DNA of 64,000 bases from contig JABYQR010000011.1 of NCBI GenBank assembly GCA_022592445.1, forward strand, positions 1-64,000, written 5' to 3'. Of this stretch, positions 34,779 through 49,435 are shown piece by piece. Below the pieces are notes generated by a model that saw only the letters and a list, made by a program, of their open reading frames with translations, did not search any database and had not been told where the DNA came from. This stretch comes from Cytidiella melzeri (lineage: Eukaryota > Basidiomycota > Agaricomycetes > Polyporales > Irpicaceae). Positions within the stretch are counted from its first letter, which is position 1, and each line of letters begins with the position of its first letter. A program made the position numbers and the translations under genes.

Positions 34779-35711
34779 GACCTCGCTCTCCCCACAAGAT
34801 ACGAGATTCACATGCTAGCTCATGTAGTTGTAGGGACTTTTCTCTCTTTCCGTTTAACAAACTCTTGGACTGTTCTCTTTTCTCTCTCCTCGCTCGTAAA
34901 CATGTTGAATCATCGTTGTTCGCCCTCCGCCCCCCTTCATAATTTGATCGGTCGGGCAGTCGGTGCTCGGAATACGGACATGAATTCCAACACATCAATA
35001 CCCTCGTAATGGCAGCTTAGTGCCGCACTCTTTTCCTTAATTATTGCACCACTACATTATCTCCGTATCTCACTGGACTTTGTTTCTTCGATGTATGCTC
35101 ACAAGTTTCCCTGTAACGACGGTACCATGCGCTGAGAGGGACCACCAAGAAGCAGCGAAGCTTGTCACACGCGTACGCGGTTCCATATCTTCCATGAAAG
35201 GAGCCGATGCATTCGCTTGTTTGTACATTGGAAAATATAACGACACACTTTGCGAAATGTTCGCCGTCAAAACTAAGAACAGCGAGTTCATTATCGACTG
35301 GCGGTACATGCATAACTACAGGAAAAAATGTCCACAGTCCATTTCATTGAATGTAGGTATATCAGAGAAATATAACTAGAAATTCTGATGCAACCCGCGC
35401 CAGGGGCATGAACCAAGAAAAGTACGTTAAAAGGTATGCAAAAAGGTAGTCGAAGTTGCCATAGAAAGAGAAACGAGGACATGGTAAAAAGTAAAAAGGT
35501 CCAAAGTATTGTATTTGGGAGGCATCCAGGAAGCGCTTTGATGTCAAGAAGAGCCAGCTACACTTGAGAAAGAAAAAGAAACACTGCATAGCTTGGTCGG
35601 AGCGCGAGCGTCACATCTTGATGGTAGCTTGACAGACGGTAGTTTTGGAAATCGACATTGGCGATCAAACAATTCTATCCTTTGCTGACGCTGACAATAA
35701 CGTTGCAACAC
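34779..35711. other. Intergenic region between two convergent cell-wall genes
   Basis: It should contain both 3' ends. Overlapping open frames at 35044-35379 (plus, 111 residues) and 35070-35309 (minus, 79 residues) cannot both be real, and neither shows a known motif. An AT-rich stretch follows (about 35380-35600). Confidence 0.35.
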
Positions 35712-37361
35712 CTACAACAAAGATGCTGCGCCAGCCAGCATTGCGACCAGTGCAGAGCCAACGAAAACGAGCGGAGCGCCGATGGTGACCGACGACGCAG
35801 AAGAGGAGCCTTTGGATGAGGCGCCACTGTTGCTGCTATTGCCTGTAGCCTGCGCTGAACCTGCTGCTCCACTGGATAAGGTGATAGGCACAGAAGCTGA
35901 GAAGAAAGATAATGAGCCTTCCGAGTAGCAAGCGCACGTGGTGCATAAACAAATATTACATACTATCGTTGACAGTGGACGGCTGGGGATTCGTGCTGTT
36001 GTCGTTTGTCTCCAAGTAAGAGTCGCTAAGTGGCTTGTTCAGGCATGAGATGACCGGCTTGATATCGAGTTTGGGGTTGTTGGCCAGCGCTGCAGGCAGA
36101 ATATAGCCGGTAGCGATATCGACAGTCTGTGCGAACAAGTCGTGCTCGAGCACGATGAATCCGGTGTCAATTTGAGTCACGTTGCCCATGATATCCTCCC
36201 AGTTGTGGAGCACCTCAGAGGCACTGACCAAACCGCCAGCAATGTTGTAATCTACGGGTTTAGAGAGGGGATCGTCAGCGTTATTTTCCCAGTGGTGTGT
36301 GAACATACTGACCATTAGTGTCGAAGGTCGCAGTAGGGCTGATACGGGTCCACATAATGGGTGTGAGGCCCATAGCGAGACCAATAGCGCGGATACGGTC
36401 GTCGATATCACCGTACGGAGGACGCCAGCAAGTGGGCGTTACACCGAGGATGTCCTTGATGACCTTCTTCGTCCAGCCGAGCTCAGCGATGAACTCGTCT
36501 GTCGTCACGGTGGTTGCGGGAGGGTGACTCCATGTGTGGACACAGATCTGGTGCTGACCCATGTACTCTTCCTGCAGCAAGGCAGGGTAAGATATGGCGC
36601 GTGAGCCGATGACGAAGAAGGTGGATTTGAGGTTCTGCTGGTCGAGATACTGAAGCAAGTCGGGGGTGTACGGGGCAGGACCATCGTCGTAAGTGAGACC
36701 CCAGGTGAGCTTATCTGGGCAAGTAGTGATATCAGTGTCCCTGACACAACCACCGCAGGTCCACCAACAACGGGTGGGATCAGCAGCGAGCTGTGGGTTG
36801 GCTGCGCAGCCACCTGGCAGTGTGACTGAGAGGTTGGGGATGGTGATACCAGAGGCCTGAACTTCGGCAATCCACTGCTGTACCTCAGGGGAATCGGTGG
36901 GGGGAGGCTTGTCGAGAGGGGGATAATTGGCGGGATTAATGGTAGCAACTAGAAAGACATGAGTATCTCAAAAGGAGGAATTGTGAAGAGTACAGACAGT
37001 TAGGCAGAGGTGGTGCATTTGGGAGGAAGGTGGGCACGGAGCCAGCTGCGAAGGTTGTAGAAGCACCGAGAGTGGGCTGAGTAGTGATTGTGCCGGAGAT
37101 GATGTCGCTCAAGGATACTGCGGTGGGATTTTCTGAGGCGAGGGAGAAGGAGGCAGTCGGAGGAGGCGAGCCAACGGGGGCCACTGAGGACACGGCTGAG
37201 CCACTGACTGCTGGAGCGGTGGCAGAGGCGGAGGGCGAGGGCGAGGGCGAGGGGATGGCGGAGGCGCTCTGAGCCTGGCGTGGGATGTGTACGTGCCTGG
37301 CATCGTTGTGAGCCGCGACGATGGCGGGTAGAGCGAGTGAGGAGAGCAGAGCGAGCTTCAT
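35712..37361 (-). CDS. Chitin deacetylase (carbohydrate esterase family 4), GPI-anchored
   Basis: A signal peptide (MKLALLSSLALPAIVAAHN) is followed by a long Ser/Pro/Ala-rich region. A Cys-rich lead-in (CWWTCGGCVRDTD) comes next, then the polysaccharide deacetylase domain: WGLTYDDGPAPYTPDLL (catalytic Asp pair), CVHTWSHP (metal-binding His pair) and CWRPPYGDIDDRI. A Ser-rich C-terminus and hydrophobic end (LVFVGSALVAMLAGAASLL) fit a GPI anchor. Such enzymes convert chitin to chitosan at the wall. The ATG at 37361 is preferred because it gives a clean signal peptide; an in-frame ATG at 37400 exists. Introns lie at about 36945-37000, 36255-36310 and 35895-35960. Confidence 0.93.
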
Positions 37362-37619
37362 TTTGGCGGGGAGCAGTAAGGACCGAAGAAAGGCGGACAC
37401 CAGAGTCGGGCTGAGAGTCGGGAGACAGCAGAGGATGGGAGAAACGGCCCAAACGTGCTCTTCTTATAACAAACAACCTCCCACCGCTGCCGGCCTCGGC
37501 ATCCTTTTTCACCAGCGTCTGCTCAGCCTAAAAATATTCACAGCACGCACGGAATTCGAGCGTATTTATATAGACTACAGCTATGGCTATAGCCTCTTCA
37601 GCTAGCAGTAAGCTACACT

Positions 37620-38694
37620 CTAGTGTTTCTGTCGCTTCACTCGAGGCTTCTCCAGGTCAATCTCCTCCGCGTCCTCCTCCTCTTCCTCCTCACTGTCCTC
37701 CTCGTCCGTGTCAATGTCCCCGCGCTGCCCCAGGAAATATTCTATCGCGTCCGGGAAGATGTCATTCCCAATGAGCACCCCAATCTGCACAAACTCGTCA
37801 GTAGCGCACCCTCCAACACTGATAGCCGAGACACGTACGTCGAACGGATCGTGCGCGCTCTCAAAAAAGTTGAAGAAGCTCCCTCCCTCCGAAACGTCGT
37901 CAGGCTCGTTCGACACCCGCGGGTACAGCTTCGTCAGGTTTTTGCTGTCGTCCTTCCAATCAATCTTGAACGCCTGCACATCACGCAGTCAGCACTTTGT
38001 CCTCGTACACACACCACACGCGCACGTACCTTGCTCTCAACATCGCGTTCCCAGTTAAAGTCGATCATCGAGTCCGTAAGCCCGTCCTCGCCAGGCTTTT
38101 CGTCTGCAGCAACCTCGGGAGGTACGTACTTGAACTCCTTCTTCAACACCGAGTTCTTAAAGTACGGATTCTCCTTGAAATGCTACACAGAGAGCCCAAT
38201 CGGGTATCGTATCAGCACTCTATCAGCCTCCAACCCACCATTCCCCCGTACTCACCATCTCAATCGTAAACACCCGAGTCTCGACAGGATCCCTCACGAG
38301 CCACACGTCCTCCAAATACGCCAACGCAGCCTGGTCACCGTGGTGCTGCGCGTGCATGCTGAACAGCTCGTTGTTCATGAGCGCAACAGCCCAAAACTTG
38401 GGTATCGCCTTCAACACATCCCGACGTGCAGCGTATTTCGGAGCGAGTGTCTCGATAGCACGGCGTTCTACATTTTATTCATGCAATGAAGAGATAGTTT
38501 CGTTAGTTTGAAAAATATTACAGCGCCACCAGAGCAAGAGAGAAATGCTCACCAAGCGCAATCTCAGCACGTTGCATCACCTTTTGGATTTCCCCCAGCT
38601 TCCTCGCGTCCTCATCGCTGAGCTCAACATCCCCTAGTGGGTTCTTTTGCTCCTCCGCACCAGGGGAAGCGCGTTTCACGCCTTTACCACTCAT
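37620..38694 (-). CDS. NAP/SET-family histone chaperone
   Basis: The ATG at 38694 starts MSGKGVKRASPGAEEQKNPL. A helical dimerisation segment follows (LSDEDARKLGEIQKVMQRAE), then the NAP core: IPKFWAVALMNN, YLEDVWLVRD, FTIEMHFKENPYFKNSVL and FNWERDVESKAFKIDW. After the fold comes SFFNFFESAHDP, typical of SET/Vps75-like proteins. The C-terminus is a run of Asp/Glu ending in a basic PRVKRQKH, a likely nuclear signal. These proteins bind histones and assist nucleosome assembly. Three or four short introns are present; the TAG stop lies at 37620. Confidence 0.9.
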
Positions 38695-39089
38695 TTTTGC
38701 TGGCCTTTTTTTCGGTTTTGGCAATTTGGTCGAGCAAGCAGATGAAGCAGAAGGATAGAGTAGATACAAGGAGACTTTGCAAGATGAGCGCACTGGCGCG
38801 ACCAGCAGTGCGTGTTGGAAGAGAAACTTCAAAGGCAAACGGACATTGATGGGAAGCTCCGCGTGATGCAAGCGTTTATCAATCAGGTCACGTGCGGATC
38901 TGGCCAACGACATTGGCGAGTCTGTCGTTTTGCGAGACGTAGCGAGAATAATAACAAATATGGGTTTCCAGGTTAGGTACAAGAGTCATGAAGAGGCCAC
39001 AGTAGTCACCACAAGACATCAAAGATCAAAAGCTTGAACAAAGGGTGCGCGATCGCAAGTCTGAAGAGTGGAATCATAGTCAAGCCAGT
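38695..39089. other. Intergenic region, promoter of the NAP-family gene
   Basis: The upstream gene SAC1 ends at 39090 on the same strand, so the promoter of the histone chaperone should be here. No TATA box or repeat stands out. Confidence 0.4.
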
Positions 39090-41782
39090 CTACTCAACTT
39101 TCCTCACCGTTCCCATCTCAATCTCCTCCAACTTACTATTGCCTCGCTTATGAGTCATCCTCGGTGCAGCCGGGCGTGGGTCAAGCGCAGTCACACCGAA
39201 TCCTTTCCCCTTGTTCCCAGACCTGAACCCCGGGCCGTCATAGTAGATGATGTCAGAGAGAGGCAGCAGTCGCGGCCAGTTCACGTATTCAATGCCGTGT
39301 ACGATTATAAATGTGAACGATGTTGCCGCGAGCAGAAACCACAGGAGGAAGTAGTAGAGGAGGGAGTAGTCTGCCACGGCCGAGGTGTGTTTAGTTGAGA
39401 AGTGGGCGCGAAATGTGCAGAGACCAAGGCACGCACCCGATGTTCTCGGCAAAGTCAAGCCGGCAAAGATCATGAACACAGAAAACCATAAAACATATGG
39501 CATCTAGCACAAGTTGGAGCAATATCAATAACAGTGCAGCCTACCAGGTGCGAGAATTTTCATTACCGCGCGTGTGATAAGAGGTCTGCGGTCAGCAATA
39601 AGCGAGGCTGGCGACCACCCACGGCTCGGTGTCCATGTGCCCGTCATAAGATCGAAAGCATCCTATCAGAGTATGTGAGAACGTGAATAAACCCCCGTAA
39701 GCGCAGGGTCAACAAACCTGGCGAGCTCCATCGAAAAAGTTGTTCTTTAAATAGCGCATCACGGACTTGTAGCCGTCCTCGAGGGCTCCGACCTTCGTCC
39801 GTTTCCCTGTGCGTGTAAAGTCCGTCTTCAACGCCCCTGTACCGCTGTACGCAATGGAAATCTCGTTGGCATGGTCGGCCCACACTTCAAAGAGTTATGA
39901 AACATGTCAGCGTGCCAAAAATACACCTTGATATCATTCGCTTACTCTCCCGGAAGTCCTTCACGAGATCGTCGTAGCTATCAATAGACTCGTTCTCGTT
40001 CAATACCCCAAGTGCGCGTAGCTGCTTGTTCAGCGTCCACTTAGCAAAGGCCGCCTGCGCAACATTCGTTCGGTCGAGATTATCCATACAGTTTGTCCGG
40101 ACTGTGCCCTGCTGGAGCTTGACGGGCCGTGATTTGTGGGAATCCAGATGGAAGTAACCTTGTCTAGTGAGGTCTTCTTCCATCTTGTCAATAAGAACAC
40201 TGATACGGTCCCACCGCATGTGTTTGCATTCATTGTGGAAGTCAAAGTATTGGTAACGAAGGTTTGGGTGGTTGAGCTGTATTTCGGCGGTTAGCAATTC
40301 AGAAGCTGGAGACGAACTGAGGCCTTACGTGCGTCACTCCTTGTTCGTAGGCTTCCTTTACAGGTTTTTCATGACCGTTGTGATTCACCAAACTGACAAG
40401 ACTGGTGTCACCGTAAATCTGGATCATTTCATCAAAGTGCTTTTTCGCAGCTTCAGCCTGGTCGGTAAGATAATTCAGTGGCGACAAAATTGAACAGTAG
40501 AGCTGAACGAACAGTATCTTCCAGATCCATAACCTGAAGATCTGGTTTGTAGCGTAGAGTATTCACTTCCGCCCAAAACATCGGCATGCTGCCTCGTGTC
40601 TGGATGAAGCTGAGCTGCGCGCTAACTTCGTCACCCACGCCATCCTGGCTTGGCGAATCGAGGAATAACACTTGCTCGGTTTCGACAAAGTTAGCGACAT
40701 GTCCGTCCCGGTCGATACCACGTCGGAAGTACCGAGTTCCGGCTCTATATCGTGAACGACGGCTCATAAGGCACAAGCGAATGTAGTGGCCATTGACTCT
40801 AGCGGGGCGAATGTCGAATGCTGAGAACCTGGTAAGCTACTCTGCTGAGGCACACAATGTCACACTTACTTCCGTAGATGATGGGAAGGATATATGGGCT
40901 GAGCTTTTGGGCAACTGTCAGTGTTGACGCATGCACACGGCGATTTGACGGCTACGTACATTCTGATCCACATTGGCGTTTGTCACATCAATAAACCTCG
41001 TCTGCAAGAACCTAGAAGCAAGGAATCAACACTAGCAGAGGATGAACGTATGTCGCACGAACTTGTTCCAAAAAAATCGATCGTCTGCCTAACACATCAT
41101 GAGCAAAGTAGCTGAGCCAATTAGGGGACTAACAACTCACCACCTCCCATAATGCCCGACCCGCGTCCTCCTGGATAGTCCCCCACTGTGTCTGCAGTTT
41201 TGTGGTCAAGTCCCACCCGTAGCTGTACAAGAAGTATCCGCCGTAAAGATGACTTCTTGCCAGTGCGAGCAAATGGGCCTCAACGGGGTTCGGGGGATTG
41301 GTAACAGAAACATCAGGGTTCAACGGTAAAATATCGTAGTCTGTGGCGCGGTATACGTTGTGACCCATGAAGCGACCTCGTAGCTCTCTTCCTGTGATTA
41401 TTATGATATATTCCGCTGCAACGAAGGATCAACAGAACACGCCACGAGGAATACAAAGCCAACGTACAGATCACTAGCGTCACCATTCCAAGGATGCCAT
41501 ATATTGTCTTGCCCGAGCGGTCAGCACTTGCAGGTAATGGCGTATTTGGTGCTGCATGCAGCTAAGCATATGTCACGCACACGTAGTGCAGCAGTTGCTT
41601 ACGATTGAGAACTACGTCCCCGGAATTCCTGTATATTGTCAGCGAGCGTGCGCCAACCGGCTCGGCTGGGACGAATATGTAGGTTTCGTTGCTATCTATG
41701 TACCTGCAACCCTTGGTTAGCCAGTACACACAAGCAACAGTAATCCTTCGTACAGATTGAGCCTTTGGTGTAGGGTCTTCAT
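39090..41782 (-). CDS. SAC1: SAC1 phosphoinositide phosphatase
   Basis: The ATG at 41782 begins [10 protein letters not shown] and is spliced to [15 protein letters not shown]. Conserved SAC blocks follow: [58 protein letters not shown] and [12 protein letters not shown]. The catalytic CMDNLDRT (CX5R) is at about 40085. The end has two hydrophobic segments ([34 protein letters not shown]) and a short basic tail, the membrane anchor of ER/Golgi Sac1. The enzyme removes the 4-phosphate from PI4P, which drives lipid exchange at contact sites. More than ten introns are present. Confidence 0.95.
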
Positions 41783-41953
41783 GCTTTGAAGATGAGGGGA
41801 GAAGGGAGAGTGCACAGTATCTGGTTTGAAACAAGCGCGTGCTCGTCTTAGGGTGCGTTCAAGGCGCGGCGACTGCCAGTCGTTTCCTCCCTCGCGTTTA
41901 CACGCCTTGCACTACCTTGCGCGGTTCATTACCCAAGCCAGGTCTGAACCACC
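41783..41953. promoter_or_regulatory. Bidirectional promoter region of SAC1 and LEA1
   Basis: Only 171 bp separate the two divergent start codons, so both promoters and 5' UTRs must share this stretch. No TATA box is evident. Confidence 0.5.
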
Positions 41954-42859
41954 ATGAAACTTACGCCAGAGCTTATCCAGGCCGTGCCCTCGACGCAAAA
42001 TGCTATCAAGGAGAGACAGATGGACCTACGAGGCGAGTCGAGCAAATCTCACCGCGTTTTCTGTCCACAACTGCTAAAACAATTGGCTCTAGGGTACACT
42101 ATCCCCGCTATCGAAAATTTGGGTGTCACCAAGGTCTTTATCCCATTCTTACAGTAGCGCTGCTCGTCTGACCTAACATAGGATTCGCACGACTGCATTG
42201 ACCTCACAGACAATTCAATAGTTGTGCTGGGCAACATACCGCTCCTCCGCCGTCTTCGTACCCTTCTCCTCGCCAACAATCGAATATCCTCCATATCTGC
42301 CTCTTTGCATCTTTCGGTGCCCAACCTCGCCACTCTCATTTTGACCAACAACAACATCGCGGAACTAGGTGACCTGGAGCCTTTAAAGGACGTAAAGGGT
42401 CTTAAATACCTGTCGTTACTCGGTAATCCAGTTCGAGAAAAGAAATGGTACCGCGAGTGGCTTGCGCATCGCATACTGTCGCTGAGAGTGCTGGATTTCC
42501 AGAGAATCCGTGATAAGGTGCGCCTCAGAGTTATGAACATGGATTTGTACACATGGAGCTCATCAAATCATCAGGAGAGGCAGGCTGGGAAGTCGTTGTT
42601 CCTTACCGCAGACAACCTGCCTACACAACTGGCGACAACTCTTTCGACAACTGTCTCCACTCACTCCAAGACGTCAGTCACCACCGACGAACCGAAAGCA
42701 GTCGTTACGCCTGGTAAAGCCGGGCGGCTAATGTCGAAGGAGGATGCACAGCGAGTGAAAGATGCTATTGCTAAGGCAACGTCAGTAGAGGAGATCAGGA
42801 GGCTTGAGAGGAGTCTCAAGGAGGGATTCATGCCGGGTATGGACAGCGTAGGAGCTTGA
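41954..42859 (+). CDS. LEA1: U2 snRNP A' protein (LEA1), leucine-rich-repeat splicing factor
   Basis: The start MKLTPELIQAVPSTQNAIKE is the standard U2A' N-terminus. Spliced exons then give GYTIPAIENLGVTKDSHDCI, DLTDNSIVVLGNIPLL, LRTLLLANNRISSI and LATLILTNNNIAELGDLEPL, the leucine-rich repeats, and the cap YLSLLGNPV-KKWYREWLAHR. A 57-nt intron after QRIRDK (about 42517-42573) contains no stop and keeps frame, but removing it restores the conserved join to ERQAG. The C-terminus ends MPGMDSVGA with TGA at 42857. The protein binds U2B'' and U2 snRNA and helps recognise branch points. Confidence 0.93.
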
Positions 42860-43015
42860 GGCACTGGGCCACAGTTCTGCCATTGGCGGGCGAGAGTTTT
42901 TGTCGCAGTGAGCGGTCTGCTTTAATTAGTAGACTATTTGAACGTGGTACATTGACATAATCTCGTCAAGCAAAGATACAAGTGGGACGAGGCCATCACA
43001 GCAGAATTCTCGCAC

Positions 43016-43806
43016 TCAGAGATCACCTACACCTTTGTTGGCAATCCAAAGACCGTGGAAGGCCATTAGGATGATTGCTCCAAGATTCAGCAGAGAGCTG
43101 ATGCCGTGCAGCTGGGCGAATGTAGAGTTCAGTGCTCTCATCTCTGCAGAGACCTATCAAATGACAGCTAATCAGCTACGTCAAGTCAACGTTGCGAGGA
43201 AGATACACGCACATCAGGTTCATTGTAACTCTTGCCCTCCTCTTTCTCCAGCTTATGGCGCTTGAACATGGTCCTAGGAGTAGATACTGTCAGGAGGCTA
43301 CTCATCCTAATCAGTCCATTGAAAACGTACTTGCTGGTCAGCGGCCCAATGACGAGCTGGTTGAGACTTTGTGCTGCAACGACACTGGCGAGCGCATAAG
43401 CCTGGGCGACGTCGGCAATGTGCGGGTTTGTGATATTGGCGAGCACTGCTGGGTGACCGGTGTGCCACAGAAACATGAGTCCCCCGGAGAGGGCAATGGA
43501 AGTACCAAAGTAGACAGGGAAAGTGCGGTGCTGGAGGGCACCGAACTGGTGGCGAGCTGGGAAAGGGTGGTTGGCAACAAGTTTCGAGTAACAGGATCGA
43601 AAACGTACGCAAAGTCCTGAAAGCAATAATACCTCCGACAAAACTGATCCAGAACGCTGCGAAGGGGTCAGCGAAGTTGAGGTCAGGGGGCATGGAAGTT
43701 GGCACTCACACATGCCGAACAACAGTCCATATCCAAGGAAATATGCTGCTTTGAGGTTGAGCAGCCCGAGCAAAGATGATACTGTCAATGTTTCCAGCTG
43801 TGCCAT
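43016..43806 (-). CDS. TMEM205/DUF4149-like four-span membrane protein
   Basis: Spliced exons give MAQLETLTVSSLLGLLNLKA, YFLGYGLLFGM, FWISFVGGIIAFRTL, HRTFPVYFGTSIALSGGLMF, QSLNQLVIGPLTSK and a last exon VSAEMRALNSTFAQLHGISS ending at a TGA (43016). Four hydrophobic segments and the middle HRTFPVYF block match the TMEM205-like/DUF4149 family of small fungal membrane proteins, whose biochemical role is not established. About 190-200 residues, with four introns. Confidence 0.75.
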
Positions 43807-44135
43807 GGTGTCGTCAATGTGGGTGTGTAGGAACAGGTACAGGCCGGTGTGGGAGTGTTATACTCAACCCAGGCCAAAGACGCGCACGTGGGGAAGGCGG
43901 GTGCGGCCACTGTAAGTAAGCACGATTTGTGCATACTCACTGGGCTAGACGGGGCTCGAGTAATAGAAGACCATCATCAAGATGCCGCGTTACTTGTTCT
44001 CGATGACAACGAGCGCCCCTGGACCGGCTTACCGTGACCACATATGATACAAGTAGAATTTTACATTCATACAAAGGGACGGGGGACATTGCAGACGTTT
44101 AGCAGGAAAGGCTGAGGAACGCAACTCATTTATCC
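43807..44135. other. Intergenic region between the TMEM205-like gene and CSN6
   Basis: Both neighbours are on the minus strand, so it should contain the promoter of the first and the 3' end of the second. No feature stands out. Confidence 0.35.
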
Positions 44136-45632
44136 TCACCATCTATCCCCCAACCCTACCATCGCACCAAGGCTTCCCATGCCGCCCATGCCGCCCATAC
44201 CACCCGCAGGCCTGCCTCCAGGACGTCGCCTGGGTCCTGATTGCCCACGATCTTCTCGGTTGGCAGTCAGCACTACGTGCCTGTCAACAAGCTGTAGAAA
44301 TGGATAGATCAGTGGCGCAAGGGCAAGAGCAAACATATGACAAACGTCATTGAGTATGTTGGCACTCTTCGTCAAGGTGGAGAGGTAGGCTGTGAGTTGA
44401 ACGTCCTCGTATTCCTGAAGAGACATTAATTGTGGGCTAGAGCACGGCATGCAACGATCATCGATGCTGAACATACCGTATCAAATTCTTCTCGGAAGTT
44501 CTTATCTTCACTCGCCGGTAGTGACGCGAGCAGAGCAGAGAGAGCACGTAACGTTGTATGATCCGTCTTAGCTGAGCCTGCCGATGGTTATATACGGACG
44601 CATCAGTCTGATGAACCCGATACTTATGCATGATCATGAGCATACCTGCCACAACCTCTGTGATATACTTGACAAGAACGAGAATTCGATCATGAAGCAT
44701 CTTCACCGCCGCTCTTTGAGTTTGCAAATGTGATTCCACTGTCCAATCTAATAAATGCAAATTTTGTCAAATATGTACTGTGTACACTCACAGCTGGTGC
44801 CTCCGGATCCTCCTCTTGCAGTCCAGTCAACCGCAATACGCTCGGCCTCGCCGGTCTCTATTTTGAAGTTTGCCTCTATAAACACGCTTCTTGACTTACG
44901 GTCTCGAATCTCAATCGTGGGCTCAAATGCTTTGAAGGGCAATGGTGCCTGTAGACTATCTGACGTGCTGGTGGCGTGTGCAAACACAGTGGAGGGCTGT
45001 AGAATCAATAAGAGAGGTGTAGAGCTGTATGCAGTGAACTGAGGCGTATTTCAGCAAAAAGGTGATCGATTCGGCATGGATGAGCACACACACCTGCTCG
45101 TGTAGCGCGATATGCTGTGCATTCGGGTATGTGGCCACAGTATACCAGCCAATGAATTCCAGTGACGGAAAGACTTGTTTATCTGCAGACGTCGTCAGGA
45201 ATACCAGCAGACGTCCCGAAATCGATGCATACATTGTTCCCGACGAGCGACGAGGAACCCTTGATCTAGAGTTTGACCATCTTCCTCCATCGCGAGCTCG
45301 AAGGTATTGACGATTTCAACTTCTCGCCCATTCTGTGTGCCGAGGAGTGCACCGATAACTGAAGACCGCAAAGACTGCAAGTCAGCCACTCAGCTAGACT
45401 AAGCTACAGTTTGCGCGTACCAAAAGGGCTGTTCGTGTTTTTTTGCAGCTTTAGCCGTGTCAAATGCTCAGATATGTTCAGAATTGGGAGTGGGTGTCTG
45501 ATGAAGTGCGGGTGTCAGCCTACGTGCATGGTCCAGAAATGAAGATGGTGGGCACAGATCGAGCGACAGACCACTGGTGGTGGTGGTCGAGGGTAGCACG
45601 ACTGGTAATTCATCGGTATCCATGGAGGCCAT
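44136..45632 (-). CDS. CSN6: COP9 signalosome subunit 6 (MPN domain without JAMM motif)
   Basis: The start MASMDTDELPVVLPSTTTTS joins across a 58-nt intron to LHPLPILNISEHLTRLKLQK. The MPN domain continues VIGALLGTQNGREVEIVNTF, FPSLEFIGWYTVATYPNAQH and TPLLLILQPS. The zinc-binding H-x-H-x7-S-x2-D set of active proteases is missing, as expected for CSN6, the inactive partner of CSN5. The C-terminal helices (VESHLQTQRAAVKMLHDRIL) form the subunit bundle. A Gly/Met repeat tail (GGMGGMGGMGSLGAM) closes the protein. The complex removes NEDD8 from cullins. Confidence 0.92.
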
Positions 45633-46137
45633 GAAGTTTGTGGGTATAGCAGTTGTCAGGCAGTCGCAGAGTGTTACAAACACACGGCGGGCCCGTGCCA
45701 GTGGTCGAATAAGTTACAAATATGAGTGAAGCAGCTGCGATAGTTGAAGTACACGCGGCAAAGGCGCCGTCACCATATGATACAGAACTTCAAAGTTGAA
45801 CAATTGCAACTTTGATGGCCATGAGTGCTTGCTTACAAAAATCTAGCAAACACCCTCTGTCTTCCAGCTACGTGCGCAGGATCTTTTCTCATATCAAACA
45901 AAAAGGGCGCTTTTCCCCTCAAAATATTCCCATTAGCCGACTCGAACGACTGACCTCGTCATGTGCGTTTACTAGTGACGCGCTCTACCAACTGAGCTAA
46001 ACGGGATATAGCAATACGCATACACGCTCAGATATTATCCAGACCTTCATATACAACACGTTTTTGCCTGCCCTAAGGTGCGACGCGGTCTTGCAGATAC
46101 ACGGCTCTCTCTCGACGTGTTCAGCCCTCTCTTCGCC
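45633..46137. promoter_or_regulatory. Divergent region of CSN6 and MCM5 containing tRNA-Thr
   Basis: The two start codons are about 500 bp apart. tRNA-Thr (45927-46005) takes up part of the space, leaving about 130 bp in front of MCM5 and 290 bp in front of CSN6 for promoters. Confidence 0.5.
45927..46005 (-). tRNA. tRNA-Thr(AGU) with a 7-nt intron
   Basis: The minus strand gives acceptor TCCCGTT/AATGGGA, A box TTAGCTCAGTTGGTAGAGC, anticodon stem CGTCA/TGACG, loop with anticodon AGT, and T arm TCGTTCGAGTCGG. Seven extra bases after position 37 are a short canonical intron; the total is 79 nt. It sits in the gap between the divergent CSN6 and MCM5 genes. Confidence 0.93.
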
Positions 46138-48984
<2,847 letters not shown>

Positions 48985-49148
48985 AATGTGTCTCCTTACT
49001 TGCTTTGTTAACGGTGTGTATCAGACTGTTGTTCTGTTTGTTCGCTATCTTCCATGTTGTCATTCAGCTATACCTAACAATGACAATTGTATAAATTCTG
49101 TCGTGTCGTTAGTGTGATCGCAGACGCCAATAGTAAGGATCCAGCACC

Positions 49149-49250
49149 GCCCGCCTAGCTCAATCGGATAGAGCGTCAGACTCTTACGAGTGCGGGTGGA
49201 AACAAGATCCTGTGATCTGAAGGCTGCGAGTTCGACCCTCGCGGTGGGCT
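49149..49250 (+). tRNA. tRNA-Lys(CUU) with a 28-nt intron (copy 2)
   Basis: Mature part identical to the copies at 32508 and 56954 (74 nt, anticodon CTT, same A and T arms). The intron between positions 37 and 38 is 28 nt and differs from the other two beyond a shared GAGTGCGGGT core. Confidence 0.95.
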
Positions 49251-49435
49251 AGTGATTTTGTTTCATGAGAAAAGGTGACACTTCGACGGGATCTGTCATA
49301 AATTCCTTTCGTGACAGTAAACACTTCACACCACTACTGTACATGTATGCTGCACTATCATCATATCATCGTAGACAATGGCGGAACTTGAGCGACACAG
49401 ACAGGGCATAATCCTCTCAAAACTTGATCATGCCT

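Noticed and set aside
37623..38489. 288-residue plus-strand frame
   Set aside because: It lies antisense to the histone chaperone exons and introns and shows no motif; the minus-strand gene explains it.
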